From: CAZCDS01 sp964497585
GTDB taxonomy: Bacteria; Desulfobacterota; Desulfomonilia; Desulfomonilales; Desulfomonilaceae
Length of the DNA: 64,000 bases
Direction of reading: 5' to 3'
Assembly: GCA_964497585.1 (NCBI GenBank)
Contig: CAZCDS010000015.1
Span: 51,155-115,154 of the forward strand
Under the pieces are notes generated by a model. It was not told where the DNA came from, did not search any database, and worked only from the letters and a program-made list of their open reading frames with translations. This document shows positions 46,278 to 55,770 of this stretch, in pieces. Within the stretch, counting starts at the first letter, position 1; each line of letters opens with the position of its first letter. The position numbers and the translations under genes were made by a program.

Positions 46278-46721
46278 ATGCCAAGTTTCGTCATCATGGA
46301 AAAATGCGATGGCTGCAAGGGTCAGGACAAGACCGCCTGCATGTACATCTGCCCCAACGACCTGATGGTCCTCAACACCGAGACGATGAAGGCCTACAAC
46401 CGCGATCCCATGATGTGCTGGGAATGTTACAACTGCGTAAAGATCTGCCCTCAGCAGGCGATGGACGTTCGCGGCTATGCAGACTTCGTGCCCATGGGCG
46501 CTTCCTGCGTGCCTCTGCGCGGTTCCGAGGACATCATGTGGACTATCAAATTCCGCAGTGGTCAGGTGAAAAGGTTCAAGTTCCCGATCCGGACCACCCC
46601 TGAAGGCACCGCGGTGCCCGATGGCGGCTACGGTGAGGTAACAACGGACCTGGCCAGCCAGTGCCTGTACAACGAGCCCGAAGCCCTGAGGCTGTCGGAA
46701 CTGCCCACGTTGAAGAAGTAA
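46278..46721 (+). CDS. aprB: Adenylylsulfate (APS) reductase beta subunit
   Basis: 147 residues. Two [4Fe-4S] motifs: CDGCKGQDKTACMYICP near residue 10 with the AprB-specific insert, and CWECYNCVKICP near residue 50, followed by the beta-sheet tail (VDPxx-type region ending LRLSELPTLKK) that wraps the alpha subunit. It passes electrons to AprA for reduction of APS to sulfite and AMP in the cytoplasm. AGGAGGT lies seven bases before the ATG. It is the first gene of the apr-qmo block; the order aprB-aprA-qmoABC is typical of sulfate reducers. Confidence 0.97.
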   Translation: MPSFVIMEKCDGCKGQDKTACMYICPNDLMVLNTETMKAYNRDPMMCWECYNCVKICPQQAMDVRGYADFVPMGASCVPLRGSEDIMWTIKFRSGQVKRFKFPIRTTPEGTAVPDGGYGEVTTDLASQCLYNEPEALRLSELPTLKK

Positions 46722-46740
46722 TCCCTGAGGAGGTAAAGAT

Positions 46741-48630
46741 ATGGCTGATTTCGAAACCGTCGAAGTGACCACTGATGTACTTATCTGCGGAGGCGGAATG
46801 GCCGCGTGCGGGGCCGCGGTGGAAACATCCTACTGGGCCAACAAGAACGGCCTGAAGGTCACCCTCGTGGACAAGGCCGCGATGGATCGTTCCGGCGCAG
46901 TGGCCATGGGCCTCTCCGCGATCAACCAATATGTGGACATCAACAGCGGCAACAACACCTGTGAAGACTATGTCGAGTACGTGCGCAACGACCTGATGGG
47001 CATCACCCGTGAAGACCTTGTTTTCGACATCGCCCGTCACGTGGACTCGACGGTCCATCTCTTCGAGAAATGGGGGCTGCCCATTTGGAAGGACGAGCAG
47101 GGCAACTATGTGCATGAGGGCCGTTGGCAGCTCATGATCAACGGTGAGTCATACAAGGTCGTCGTGGCTGAGGCGGCGAAGAACGCGTTGACCCAGCGGG
47201 GCGGCGAGTACTTCGAGCGCGTTTTTATCACGCACCCGCTGGTGGACGGTGACCGGATTGCGGGCGCCGTAGGCTTCAGCACCCGGGAGAACAAGTTCTA
47301 CGTCTTTAAGGCAAAAGCGGTTATTGCTGCGATGGGCGGCGCGGTTCATGTGTTCAAGCCGAGAAGCTCCGGAGAAGGTCTCGGCCGGGCCTGGTACCCG
47401 CCCTGGAACTCCGGCTCCAGCCTCTACTTCACCCTGATGGCTGGCGCCGAGCAGACCTGTCAGGAAGTGCGCTTCATCCCGGTCCGTTTCAAGGACGGGT
47501 ACGGTCCGGTTGGCGCATGGTTCCTCCTGTTCAAGTCCCGTGCGACCAACGCCTTCGGCGGCGAGTACATGGTCGAGCGCAAGGACGAGCTTGCCAAGTG
47601 GGGCCCGTACGGATCAGTCAAACCCATCCCCGCCAACTTGCGTAACTGGCTGGGCATGCTCGATGAGTTCGAAGGCCTCGGGCCCATCTACATGAGAACC
47701 GAAGAAGCCATCCAGAGAATCGCGGAGGAGTACAAGGATGATCCGAAGGCCTTCAAGAGGAAGATGAAGGAACTTGAGAACGAGGCATGGGAAGACTTCC
47801 TTGACATGACCATCTCCCAGGCGATCCTCTGGGCCGGCACCAACGTACAGCCCGAAGAGAAGTCCTCTGAAATCGCAGCTGCGGAGCCCTATTTCATCGG
47901 ATCTCACTCCGGTGCTTCCGGCGCGTGGGTCAGCGGTCCCAAGGATCTGCAGACCGCCGAGACCGAGAAGGATTACTTCTGGGGCTACGAGTACATGTCA
48001 ACGGTCAAGGGGCTGTTCTGCGCGGGCGATGCCTCCGGCGCATCCAGCCACAAGTTCTCTTCCGGCTCCCACGCGGAGGGACGTGCAGCCGGCAAGTCCG
48101 CGGTTCGTTTCGTGGTGGACAATAACACCCAGCCGAATGTCGACGCGGCTCAGGTCGAGGCGCTCAGGGCCAAGACCCTCAAGCCTCTGGATTTGTTCGC
48201 TCAGCACGCAGCCACATCCAGTGATCCGGACATCAACCCCGAGTTCGTCAAGCCCAAGATGTTCATGTTCCGCTTGCAGAAGATCATGGACGAGTATGTC
48301 GGCGGTGTGACCTCGGGCTTCAAGACCAACAAGCCCAAGCTCGACCGTGCCCTTGAGCTGCTGAACTGGCTGAAGGAAGACTCGGAGAAGCTGGCTGCGG
48401 CGGACCTGCATGAACTGATGCGGTGCCATGAGAACATCCAGCGGATGTACCAGGCCGAGGCTCACGCCAGGACTATCCTCTTCCGCGAAGAGACCCGTTG
48501 GCCGGGATACTATTTCCGCAGCGACTTCCCCTCCCTCGATGAGGACAACTGGCGAGTCTTTGTGAACTGCACCTACAAAGACGGGAACTGGGAGTTCGCC
48601 AAGAGGCCGGTCCACAAGTTCATCGGCTAA
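46741..48630 (+). CDS. aprA: Adenylylsulfate (APS) reductase alpha subunit
   Basis: 629 residues, FAD flavoprotein of the fumarate reductase fold. The dinucleotide loop VLICGGGMAACGAA is at residues 13-26; active-site regions include GRAWYPPWNSGS and VRFIPVRFKDGYGPVGAW, and SSHKFSSGSHAEGRAAGKSA binds FAD. It reduces APS to sulfite plus AMP with electrons from AprB. GGAGG lies before the ATG, 19 bp after aprB. Its length is somewhat below the ~660 residues of well-known AprA proteins, without visible loss of a motif. Codon choice is strongly C/G-ending, fitting high expression. Confidence 0.97.
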   Translation: MADFETVEVTTDVLICGGGMAACGAAVETSYWANKNGLKVTLVDKAAMDRSGAVAMGLSAINQYVDINSGNNTCEDYVEYVRNDLMGITREDLVFDIARHVDSTVHLFEKWGLPIWKDEQGNYVHEGRWQLMINGESYKVVVAEAAKNALTQRGGEYFERVFITHPLVDGDRIAGAVGFSTRENKFYVFKAKAVIAAMGGAVHVFKPRSSGEGLGRAWYPPWNSGSSLYFTLMAGAEQTCQEVRFIPVRFKDGYGPVGAWFLLFKSRATNAFGGEYMVERKDELAKWGPYGSVKPIPANLRNWLGMLDEFEGLGPIYMRTEEAIQRIAEEYKDDPKAFKRKMKELENEAWEDFLDMTISQAILWAGTNVQPEEKSSEIAAAEPYFIGSHSGASGAWVSGPKDLQTAETEKDYFWGYEYMSTVKGLFCAGDASGASSHKFSSGSHAEGRAAGKSAVRFVVDNNTQPNVDAAQVEALRAKTLKPLDLFAQHAATSSDPDINPEFVKPKMFMFRLQKIMDEYVGGVTSGFKTNKPKLDRALELLNWLKEDSEKLAAADLHELMRCHENIQRMYQAEAHARTILFREETRWPGYYFRSDFPSLDEDNWRVFVNCTYKDGNWEFAKRPVHKFIG

Positions 48631-48650
48631 TCGTCAACTGCTTACCGACC

Positions 48651-48686
48651 AAATCCGGGTGCCCCGTCGCGGGCTCCCGGATTTTT
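48651..48686 (+). terminator. Intrinsic terminator between aprA and qmoA
   Basis: A perfect 9-bp stem AAATCCGGG (48651-48659) / CCCGGATTT (48676-48684) with further GC pairing inside, followed by a T-run. It begins 20 bp after the aprA stop. It would limit readthrough and favour aprBA over qmoABC expression. Confidence 0.7.
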
Positions 48687-48754
48687 CATACTCGGGTAAG
48701 AGAAGGGAAGGGGATCCCAATGAGGCCCCCAAACCCCTTTTTCAGGGAGGAAGC

Positions 48755-50020
48755 ATGGCTGGAGATAAGACCGTACTAGTTGTCGGCGGCGGCATTAGTG
48801 GGATTACCGCCGCGCTGGAAGCCGCGGAGGCAGGGTGCAAGGCTATTCTCGTAGAAAAGCTGCCCTATCTGGGGGGCAGGGTTGCGCGATTGTACAAGTA
48901 TTTCCCAAAGCTGTGTCCTCCCACCTGCGGCCTTGAGATCAACTTCAGACGGCTCAGGGCCAACCCTGATGTGACCGTCTACACCATGGCCGAAGTCGAG
49001 AGCATCTCCGGGTCGCCCGGCAACTTCTCTGCGAGAATCAAGATCAATCCGCGATACGTCGAGGATCACACGGCCACCACGAAGGACGTGGAGGAGTGCC
49101 CGGTAGAGATCTCCAACGATTTCAATTACGGAATGAATACCTGCAAGGCAATCTACTTACCCTTCGAGATGGCTTATCCCATGAATCTCGTCGCGGACGG
49201 TGAAGCCCTCAGGAAGGCACAGGGCAGTCCCGAGTTCGGCGCATTCCTCGAGTCCTGCCAGAAGAAGGGGATCCGGATCGACCTCGACCAGAAGCCCGAA
49301 ACCATCGACGTCAACGTCGGGTCGGTGATATGGGCGACCGGTTGGAGGCCCTACGATGCGACCAAGCTGGACAAACTCGGATTCGGCACCTGCGCCAATG
49401 TCATCACCAACGTGATGATGGAGCGGTTGGCTTCAGCTTCCGGCCCTACGAGCGGAGAGATCGTTCGTCCCTCCGACGGCAAGAAGGTGAACAACCTGGC
49501 GTTCGTGCAATGCGCGGGTTCCCGTGACCGAAATCACCTGCCTTACTGCTCATCGATTTGCTGCCTGGCTTCGCTTAAGCAGGCAACCTATCTAAGGGAC
49601 TATAATCCTGAGGCTCAGGCCCAGATCTTCTATATAGACCTGCGTGCGTACGGCCGCTTTGAAGTCTTCTATGACAAAGTGCGGGCGGATGAGAAGATCC
49701 TGCTCACCAAGGGAAAGATCGTCAACATCACGGAAGATCCCACGACCAAGGACGTGATACTGGAAGGTGAAGACATCCTGACCGGCCAAAAGATACGTCG
49801 TACCTTTGACATGGCAGTGCTGGCCACGGGCATGCAGCCAAATACGAGCGTGGACAAGGTGCCCATGCCGGATGTCACGTACGATGAGTTCGGGTTCCTC
49901 GTGGCAGGCAAGGGAGTGCATGGTACCGGCGTCTGCTCCAGGCCCATGGACGTGGCGACAACTGTTCAGGACGCAACGGGCGCTGCCATGAAAGCCCTTC
50001 AGGACGTGGCGGGGAGGTAA
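48755..50020 (+). CDS. qmoA: QmoA, quinone-interacting membrane-bound oxidoreductase subunit A
   Basis: 421 residues; start at MAGDKTVLVVGGG with GGGAGG upstream. It is an HdrA-like flavoprotein: FAD loop VVGGGISGITAALEA (residues 7-21), LGGRVARLYKYFPKLCPPTCG, FVQCAGSRDRNHLPYCSSICC and a second dinucleotide region LATGMQPN. It belongs to the Qmo complex that links the menaquinone pool to AprBA in the cytoplasm. It is followed directly by qmoB and qmoC. Confidence 0.95.
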   Translation: MAGDKTVLVVGGGISGITAALEAAEAGCKAILVEKLPYLGGRVARLYKYFPKLCPPTCGLEINFRRLRANPDVTVYTMAEVESISGSPGNFSARIKINPRYVEDHTATTKDVEECPVEISNDFNYGMNTCKAIYLPFEMAYPMNLVADGEALRKAQGSPEFGAFLESCQKKGIRIDLDQKPETIDVNVGSVIWATGWRPYDATKLDKLGFGTCANVITNVMMERLASASGPTSGEIVRPSDGKKVNNLAFVQCAGSRDRNHLPYCSSICCLASLKQATYLRDYNPEAQAQIFYIDLRAYGRFEVFYDKVRADEKILLTKGKIVNITEDPTTKDVILEGEDILTGQKIRRTFDMAVLATGMQPNTSVDKVPMPDVTYDEFGFLVAGKGVHGTGVCSRPMDVATTVQDATGAAMKALQDVAGR

Positions 50021-50024
50021 GCTT

Positions 50025-52322
50025 ATGGATCACAAGATCGGACTATATATCGATACGGGGTACGGTATCGGGGAAGCACTCGACGTGGAAGCTCTCACTA
50101 CCGTGGCCAACGACGAGTTCGGCGTGGCGGTCTGCAAAGCCGAGCCCTACTGGAGCGATCCGGACAAGCTGGACCTCATCAGGAAGGACATCGAGAGCGA
50201 GGAACTCACCACGGTCGTCATCGCGGGTCCCTCACGAAGAGTCTTTGAAGAGACGTTCAAATTCGACGGCGTGATCGTAGAGCGGATCAACCTTCGGGAG
50301 CATGTCGTCTGGTGCCAGCCGCCCAATCACGAAGACACTCAGATGCTCGCGGAAGACTATATCCGGATGGGGCTCACCAAGGCTTCCAAGTACGACGACC
50401 GTGAACCCTTTATGGAAGAGACGGTCAAGTCGATTCTCGTGATCGGCGGCGGGATGACCGGCATCTCCGCAGCGCTCGGCGCTGCGGGCGCGGGGTATGA
50501 GGTGCACCTCGTGGAAAAGGAAGCGGAACTCGGGGGCTGGGCGAACAAGTTCCCCAAGGTGTTCACCGGTGAACCTCCCTATGACGACCTGGTGGAGTCC
50601 CCCATCGCGGAGAAGATCAAACAGGTCAATGAGAGCGAGAATATCAAGGTCTACACATCTTCCCGGATCTACCGCATCGCGGGGGCGCCGGGTATGTTCG
50701 ACGTTATCGTCAGACCTGACGGGCCTTGGATCGACGACGTGAACAAGAAGGCCAATGCTTGGCTCGCGGAACAGAAAGCCAGAGCCGCCCGATTCGCAGG
50801 CGAAAAGACTGAGAAGAAGGCCGGCGAGGAGGAAGAGCCGGAAATGGGCGCGTGGGGAGTCGGAGAAGAAGAAGTCCTCGACTTCGACCATGAGGCCCTC
50901 AAAGTCGGCGCCATTGTACTTGCCGCGGGCTGGCGTCCCGACGATCCGTCCCAGTTCGAGAACCTCGGATACGGGAAATTCCCTGATGTCATCACCAACG
51001 TGCAGATGGAAGAGCTCGCTGCGAACGGGAAGATCCTAAGACCTTCCGACGGCGCCCCGGTCAACAGCGTCGCGTTCCTGGACTGCGCGGACGACAGCGT
51101 GGAACACCCGTTTCAGTATAGCTCGTACGTGCCGAGCCTCGTGACGCTCAAGCAGGCCCGGTACCTCCGTGAATCGAATCCTGACGGCAAGGCATACCTC
51201 TTCTACGAGAATATGCGAACCCCGGGCCAGTACGAAAAGTACTACGAGGCCATGCAGAACGATCCGGGCGTGTTCCTTTCCAAGGGCTCGGTGGTCGGCG
51301 TCTCCGGAAACGGTTCCCAACTGACGGTGGAGCTCAAGGACACACTCCTGGGCGAGCAACTCAAAATCAAGGTGGACCTGGTCGTGCTCTCCACCGGCAT
51401 GATTCCGGTGACCAAAGATTCCGCTGTGGTAAATCTCAAATACCGCCAGGGTCCGTTCCTGCCCGAGAATCCCTACGGGTTCAATGATTCCCACTTCATC
51501 TGCTTTCCGTACGAGACCCAGCGGACCGGTATCTACACCGCGGGCTGCGTGCGACAGCCGATGGATTTCAAGACCTGCGAGAGCGACGGATACGGCGCCG
51601 CGCTCAAGGCGATCCAGTGTGCGGAACTTGTCTCCCAGGGGAAGGCCGTTCATCCCCGTGCCGGTGACGAGTCCTATCCGGAGCTGTTCATCACCAGATG
51701 CACCCAGTGCAAGCGCTGCACGGACGAGTGCCCCTTCGGGATGTACGACGAGAAACCCGACGGAACGCCGCTGCCCAATCCTACACGGTGCAGACGGTGC
51801 GGCATCTGCATGGGGTCATGCCCGGAGCGAATCATCTCCTTCAGGGATCATTCCGTGGACATGATCGGTTCTATGATCAAATCGGTCCATGTGCCCGACG
51901 AGTACGACGAGAAGCCCCGGGTGATTGCGTTCATCTGCGAGAACGATGCCTATCCCTCGGTGGACATGGCCGGCATCAAGCGGCATCAGTACAGCCCCTT
52001 TGTGCGGTTCATCCCCTTGAGGTGTCTTGGCAATATCAACCTCGTGTGGATTGCCGACTCATTGGCCAAGGGGATCGACGGCGTGCTCCTGATCGGGTGC
52101 AAGTACGGCGACGATTACCAGTGCCACTTTGTCAAGGGGAGCGAGTTGGCGGAGACTCGCATGAGCAAGATCGCGGAGACGCTCCAGCGTCTGGTATTGG
52201 AATCGGAGCGTATCGAAGTCCACCAGTTGGGCATCGACGAGTACGACAAGATCCCCACAATCGTAGATAGTTTCCTGGAAACGCTTTCAGAGTTCGATCC
52301 AAACCCGTACAAGGGTTTCTAA
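50025..52322 (+). CDS. qmoB: QmoB, quinone-interacting membrane-bound oxidoreductase subunit B
   Basis: 765 residues. The N-terminal ~130 residues are QmoB-specific. An HdrA-like FAD domain follows (VIGGGMTGISAALGAAG near 138), then two [4Fe-4S] motifs (CTQCKRCTDECP near 560 and CRRCGICMGSCP near 588) and a C-terminal MvhD-like domain (IGCKYGDDYQCHFVKGSELAE). It starts five bases after the qmoA stop, so translation is probably coupled. It is thought to relay electrons between QmoA/QmoC and AprBA, possibly with flavin bifurcation or confurcation. Confidence 0.95.
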   Translation: MDHKIGLYIDTGYGIGEALDVEALTTVANDEFGVAVCKAEPYWSDPDKLDLIRKDIESEELTTVVIAGPSRRVFEETFKFDGVIVERINLREHVVWCQPPNHEDTQMLAEDYIRMGLTKASKYDDREPFMEETVKSILVIGGGMTGISAALGAAGAGYEVHLVEKEAELGGWANKFPKVFTGEPPYDDLVESPIAEKIKQVNESENIKVYTSSRIYRIAGAPGMFDVIVRPDGPWIDDVNKKANAWLAEQKARAARFAGEKTEKKAGEEEEPEMGAWGVGEEEVLDFDHEALKVGAIVLAAGWRPDDPSQFENLGYGKFPDVITNVQMEELAANGKILRPSDGAPVNSVAFLDCADDSVEHPFQYSSYVPSLVTLKQARYLRESNPDGKAYLFYENMRTPGQYEKYYEAMQNDPGVFLSKGSVVGVSGNGSQLTVELKDTLLGEQLKIKVDLVVLSTGMIPVTKDSAVVNLKYRQGPFLPENPYGFNDSHFICFPYETQRTGIYTAGCVRQPMDFKTCESDGYGAALKAIQCAELVSQGKAVHPRAGDESYPELFITRCTQCKRCTDECPFGMYDEKPDGTPLPNPTRCRRCGICMGSCPERIISFRDHSVDMIGSMIKSVHVPDEYDEKPRVIAFICENDAYPSVDMAGIKRHQYSPFVRFIPLRCLGNINLVWIADSLAKGIDGVLLIGCKYGDDYQCHFVKGSELAETRMSKIAETLQRLVLESERIEVHQLGIDEYDKIPTIVDSFLETLSEFDPNPYKGF

Positions 52323-52334
52323 GGAGGTCAGCCC

Positions 52335-53546
52335 ATGGCGAAGGAATTTATTGCCGAGCCTGATCTGGAATTCACGAAGAATCTCATCCGGGCCGGAGGA
52401 GGCGACCTGAAGAAGTGCTACCAGTGCGCCACCTGCTCCGTGGCTTGCAACATAGCTCCCGACAACAATCCCTATCCCCGCAAGGAGATGATCTGGGCCC
52501 AGTGGGGACTCAAGGACAAACTCCTCTACGACCCCGACGTATGGCTGTGCCATCAGTGCAATGACTGCTCGACCCTCTGCCCGAGAGGCGCGTACCCGGG
52601 AGACGTCCTCAAGGCCGTCCGGAAGCTGGCTATCGAGGAGAACTCCTGGCCGTCGTTCATGGGCAAACTGGTGGGAGAGCCTGCGCTCTTCGTGCTCACG
52701 CTCGGTATCCCCGTGGTCATCGTGCTCCTGATAATGTACTTCACCAACGGCTTCAATTTCTCTCAGCCGGACCCAGCGAATTACGGCGGGTTCATCAGTT
52801 ATATCCCCATTCAAGTCATCTACACGTTGGCTCTGGTCTTCGCGGCTGTCTCCCTGGTGATCAGCCTAAGGAGCTTTTGGACCAAACTCGACGCGGCGAA
52901 TCCGGATATGGTTCAGGGGACGCGAAAACCGTTTATCCCAAGCCTGATCGAAGCGCTCAAGGAGATCCTCCCGCACACGACTTTCAAGGAATGTGAGGCG
53001 AACTACCTGCGTTACGCTGCACACCTCCTGACCTTCTGGGGGATGATTGGGCTCTTCATCACCACCGCGATCGTGGCCTTCAACATAGACATTCTGCACA
53101 TCAAGCCGCCCTCGCAGAACGGGCCGGGAGTGGTTCCCATCAAGATCCTCGGTAATGTCAGCGCCATTGCCTTTGTTATCGGTCTGGGGATTATGCTCAT
53201 CCGCCGGTTGACCGTGCCCGATCAGGCGGGGTCCAGCTCGTACTTCGACTGGTTCTTCCTCTTCGTGATCTTCGGCACTGGCTTGACAGGGCTCCTGACG
53301 GAGCTGATCAGGTGGGGCGGCTCGGTTCCGACCGCGTACTTCTTTTACATGATCCACTTGATGTTCGTGCTCTCACTTCTGCTCTATATTCCCTTCTCCA
53401 AATTCGCCCACATCGGGTACAGGACCATAGCCATCGCGTGGGGCAAGTCCGTTGGCAGGGATATGACGATTCCTGTCGTCCCCAACTACGTCCCGCCCCC
53501 AGCACCGGCCGAAGGGGAAGGGGAACCGGAAGAGGCCACGGCCTAG
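52335..53546 (+). CDS. qmoC: QmoC, membrane subunit of the Qmo complex
   Basis: 403 residues: an HdrC-like domain with two [4Fe-4S] motifs (CYQCATCSVAC near 28 and CHQCNDCSTLCP near 72), fused to an HdrE/NarI-like membrane domain with about six hydrophobic segments (from ALFVLTLGIPVVIVLLIMYF at ~116 to LMFVLSLLLYIPFSKFAHI). Histidines in the membrane helices could bind heme b. It should exchange electrons with menaquinol. GGAGGT precedes the ATG. A strong terminator follows it. Confidence 0.95.
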   Translation: MAKEFIAEPDLEFTKNLIRAGGGDLKKCYQCATCSVACNIAPDNNPYPRKEMIWAQWGLKDKLLYDPDVWLCHQCNDCSTLCPRGAYPGDVLKAVRKLAIEENSWPSFMGKLVGEPALFVLTLGIPVVIVLLIMYFTNGFNFSQPDPANYGGFISYIPIQVIYTLALVFAAVSLVISLRSFWTKLDAANPDMVQGTRKPFIPSLIEALKEILPHTTFKECEANYLRYAAHLLTFWGMIGLFITTAIVAFNIDILHIKPPSQNGPGVVPIKILGNVSAIAFVIGLGIMLIRRLTVPDQAGSSSYFDWFFLFVIFGTGLTGLLTELIRWGGSVPTAYFFYMIHLMFVLSLLLYIPFSKFAHIGYRTIAIAWGKSVGRDMTIPVVPNYVPPPAPAEGEGEPEEATA

Positions 53547-53568
53547 GACGACCTCGCTCGTGAAGAGC

Positions 53569-53614
53569 AAAACGGGGGGACCCTTCTTGCAGAAAGGTCC
53601 CCCCGTTTTGTTTT
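53569..53614. terminator. Strong intrinsic terminator after qmoC
   Basis: A perfect 14-bp stem (53569-53582 with 53596-53609): AAAACGGGGGGACC pairs with its complement around a 13-base loop that has inner pairing. T/A runs at both ends let it work in both directions. It ends the apr-qmo block. Confidence 0.9.
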
Positions 53615-53905
53615 CGCCACTTCCGGATACGTGTGCCGTTCACGTGCCTGTTTCAAGGGAGACTGAGGTAGGGAAGAACCGGAATCCTCAGATATCCTTC
53701 CTGCTGTCCGTAAGGGAGTCTTGTACGGTTCTTGTTGGGCCACCGTTACCCAGGGTGGCAGCGCCCGCTTCAGAATTCAATCCCATTGACGAATCGGGTC
53801 ACGTGGTCAGTTGTTAGCCGGCTGCCACGACGACTACACGTTGGCATCAAAACCCGCCCCTGCCCAGGTATTCAGCTCCTGAATGAGTGGGGCGTTCCTC
53901 CTCCT

Positions 53906-54142
53906 TCAGCAGGAGATTCTCCTCTCGAAGCGATCCCACAGGAGTGTGGCGATCTCATCGCTGATATCTCCCCACTCTCTGTTGACGGCCTCAAGGTACT
54001 TGGAGAGATCGGTGGTCCACCTGGATCTGTCCGATTCCATGTAGGATCTCAGGAAACTTCCGTACAAGCCCTCGTACATGTATGGCGAGACCCGCTCCAT
54101 GTCCCGTACTATCTTTTCAGCGGTCGTATGCGCTCTCATCAT
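53906..54142 (-). CDS. Small hypothetical protein
   Basis: About 78 residues from MMRAHTTAEK (adjacent ATGs at 54142/54139, with AGGAG just upstream); an ATG at 54160 is an alternative. The protein is charged and helical (AEKIVRDMERVSPYMYEGLYGSFLRSYMES), ending in ERRISC. No family was recognised. It stands alone between the qmoC terminator and the purB promoter. It may be a real small gene or chance. Confidence 0.4.
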   Translation of the reverse strand: MMRAHTTAEKIVRDMERVSPYMYEGLYGSFLRSYMESDRSRWTTDLSKYLEAVNREWGDISDEIATLLWDRFERRISC

Positions 54143-54255
54143 TCGCTCCTGTATGCGCATCCCTCGTGCCTCGCAGAGATCAGCGTTCCGATGATTATTT
54201 TTTTAAGAGCCTCGCTGAGCGGTCAAAGTTCCCTTAATTATTCAATCCATCGAAT

Positions 54256-54285
54256 TTGCACCACGCCTGAATTTGATGCTATAAT
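54256..54285 (+). promoter_or_regulatory. Candidate sigma-70 promoter for purB
   Basis: TTGCAC (54256-54261) and TATAAT (54280-54285) are separated by 18 bp. About 105 bp of leader follows before the TTG start, including a small CCGGG/CCCGG hairpin just after 54310. No purine riboswitch signature was found. Confidence 0.6.
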
Positions 54286-54399
54286 AATTCGGCTTTTTCT
54301 GTTCCGGGTTCGCTCCCGGATTCGTCTCGGTTCCCTTGGGCGGCGTTTCCTGGGGGCGCTGCTGTGGGGGACGATTGAGTTTAGAGGAGGTCTGGGGAT

Positions 54400-55692
54400 T
54401 TGATCCCTCGCTACACCCGCGATGAAATGGCTCGCGTGTGGGAGCCGAGGAGACGCTACGAGAAGTGGCTCCAGGTCGAGCTTGCCGTCTGTGAGGCATG
54501 GACCGACCGCGGAAAGATCCCTCCCGAGTCAATGCAAAGGATCCGGGAAAAGGCTAGCGTCGACCCGGATCGCATCGACGAAATCGAAAAAGTCACACGA
54601 CACGACGTTATCGCATTCACCACGTCCGTGGCGGAGTTCGTCGGGGAGGACTCCCGTTTTATCCACAAGGGGCTCACCTCGTACGACGTGGTCGACACCG
54701 CGCTCTCTCTGCTACTCAAGGATGCTGGAGATATAATCCGATCCGGGATCCTCGAACTCCTGGAAGCCCTGAAAACCCGGGCCTTCGAGTACAAGTACAC
54801 GCCAATGGTCGGGCGATCGCACGGCATCCATGCAGAGCCCACCACCTTCGGCCTCAAGCTCGCCATCTTCTACGACGAGATGACCAGACACCTCAAGCGC
54901 TGGGACGGGGCCATGGAGCGCATCTCGGTAGGCAAGATATCCGGCGCGGTCGGTACCCTGGCGCACCTCGACCCGCAGATGGAAGCAGATGTCCTCAGCC
55001 GCCTCGGGCTCGCGGTGGCACCCGCCTCCAACCAGGTCATCCAGCGCGACAGGCACGCCGAATACTTCACCGTCCTGGCCCTCATCGCATCGAGCATTGA
55101 GAAGATTGCGGTCGAGATCCGTCACCTCCAGCGTACGGAGGTGGCCGAAGTGGAAGAGTTCTTCCACAAAGGGCAGAAGGGTTCCTCGGCCATGCCTCAC
55201 AAAAGGAATCCCGTGCTGACCGAGAACCTCAGTGGCCTGGCCCGCGTTGTGCGCGGCCATGCGTTTGCAGCAATGGAGAATGTGCCGCTGTGGCACGAGC
55301 GAGACATATCCCATTCCTCGGTCGAGCGAATCATCGGCCCTGACGCGACGATCCTGGCGGACTTCATGCTCCACCGGCTCGCATCGGTCATCCGCAATAT
55401 GACGGTGTACCCAAAGAAAATGCTCGGGAATCTGAATATGACCCGAGGATTGATTTTCTCGGAAGCAATCCTTCTCAGACTGATCGAGAAGGGCCTTACA
55501 CGTGAACAGGCCTATGCCATCGTCCAACGCGACGCAATGACTTCGTGGGAGGGAGGACTGGACTTCAAGGAGGTACTACTCGCCGATCCGGAACTGGGTA
55601 ATCACCTGGCCGCGGCCGAGATAGAAGAGGCCTTTGACGTGGATCATGCGCTGCGGTGGGTGGATGCCATTTTTGAACGCGTATTTTCATAA
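54400..55692 (+). CDS. purB: Adenylosuccinate lyase
   Basis: 430 residues from a TTG start (MIPRYTRDEMARVWEP), chosen because GAGGAGG lies nine bases upstream and the residues match the PurB N-terminus. Fumarase/aspartase-superfamily landmarks: TSYDVVDTALSLLLKDA, GRSHGIHAEPTTFG and the signature GSSAMPHKRNP near residue 261 with its catalytic serine. It cleaves SAICAR and adenylosuccinate in purine synthesis. It stands as a single gene with its own promoter; no other pur genes are nearby. Confidence 0.96.
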   Translation: MIPRYTRDEMARVWEPRRRYEKWLQVELAVCEAWTDRGKIPPESMQRIREKASVDPDRIDEIEKVTRHDVIAFTTSVAEFVGEDSRFIHKGLTSYDVVDTALSLLLKDAGDIIRSGILELLEALKTRAFEYKYTPMVGRSHGIHAEPTTFGLKLAIFYDEMTRHLKRWDGAMERISVGKISGAVGTLAHLDPQMEADVLSRLGLAVAPASNQVIQRDRHAEYFTVLALIASSIEKIAVEIRHLQRTEVAEVEEFFHKGQKGSSAMPHKRNPVLTENLSGLARVVRGHAFAAMENVPLWHERDISHSSVERIIGPDATILADFMLHRLASVIRNMTVYPKKMLGNLNMTRGLIFSEAILLRLIEKGLTREQAYAIVQRDAMTSWEGGLDFKEVLLADPELGNHLAAAEIEEAFDVDHALRWVDAIFERVFS

Positions 55693-55770
55693 AGAGTTTC
55701 AGCCTGTTGTAGCAGAAATCTAAAGCAAAATATCTTGACTTTTGAGGCAAGTACCTGTAAAGAAAAGTTT

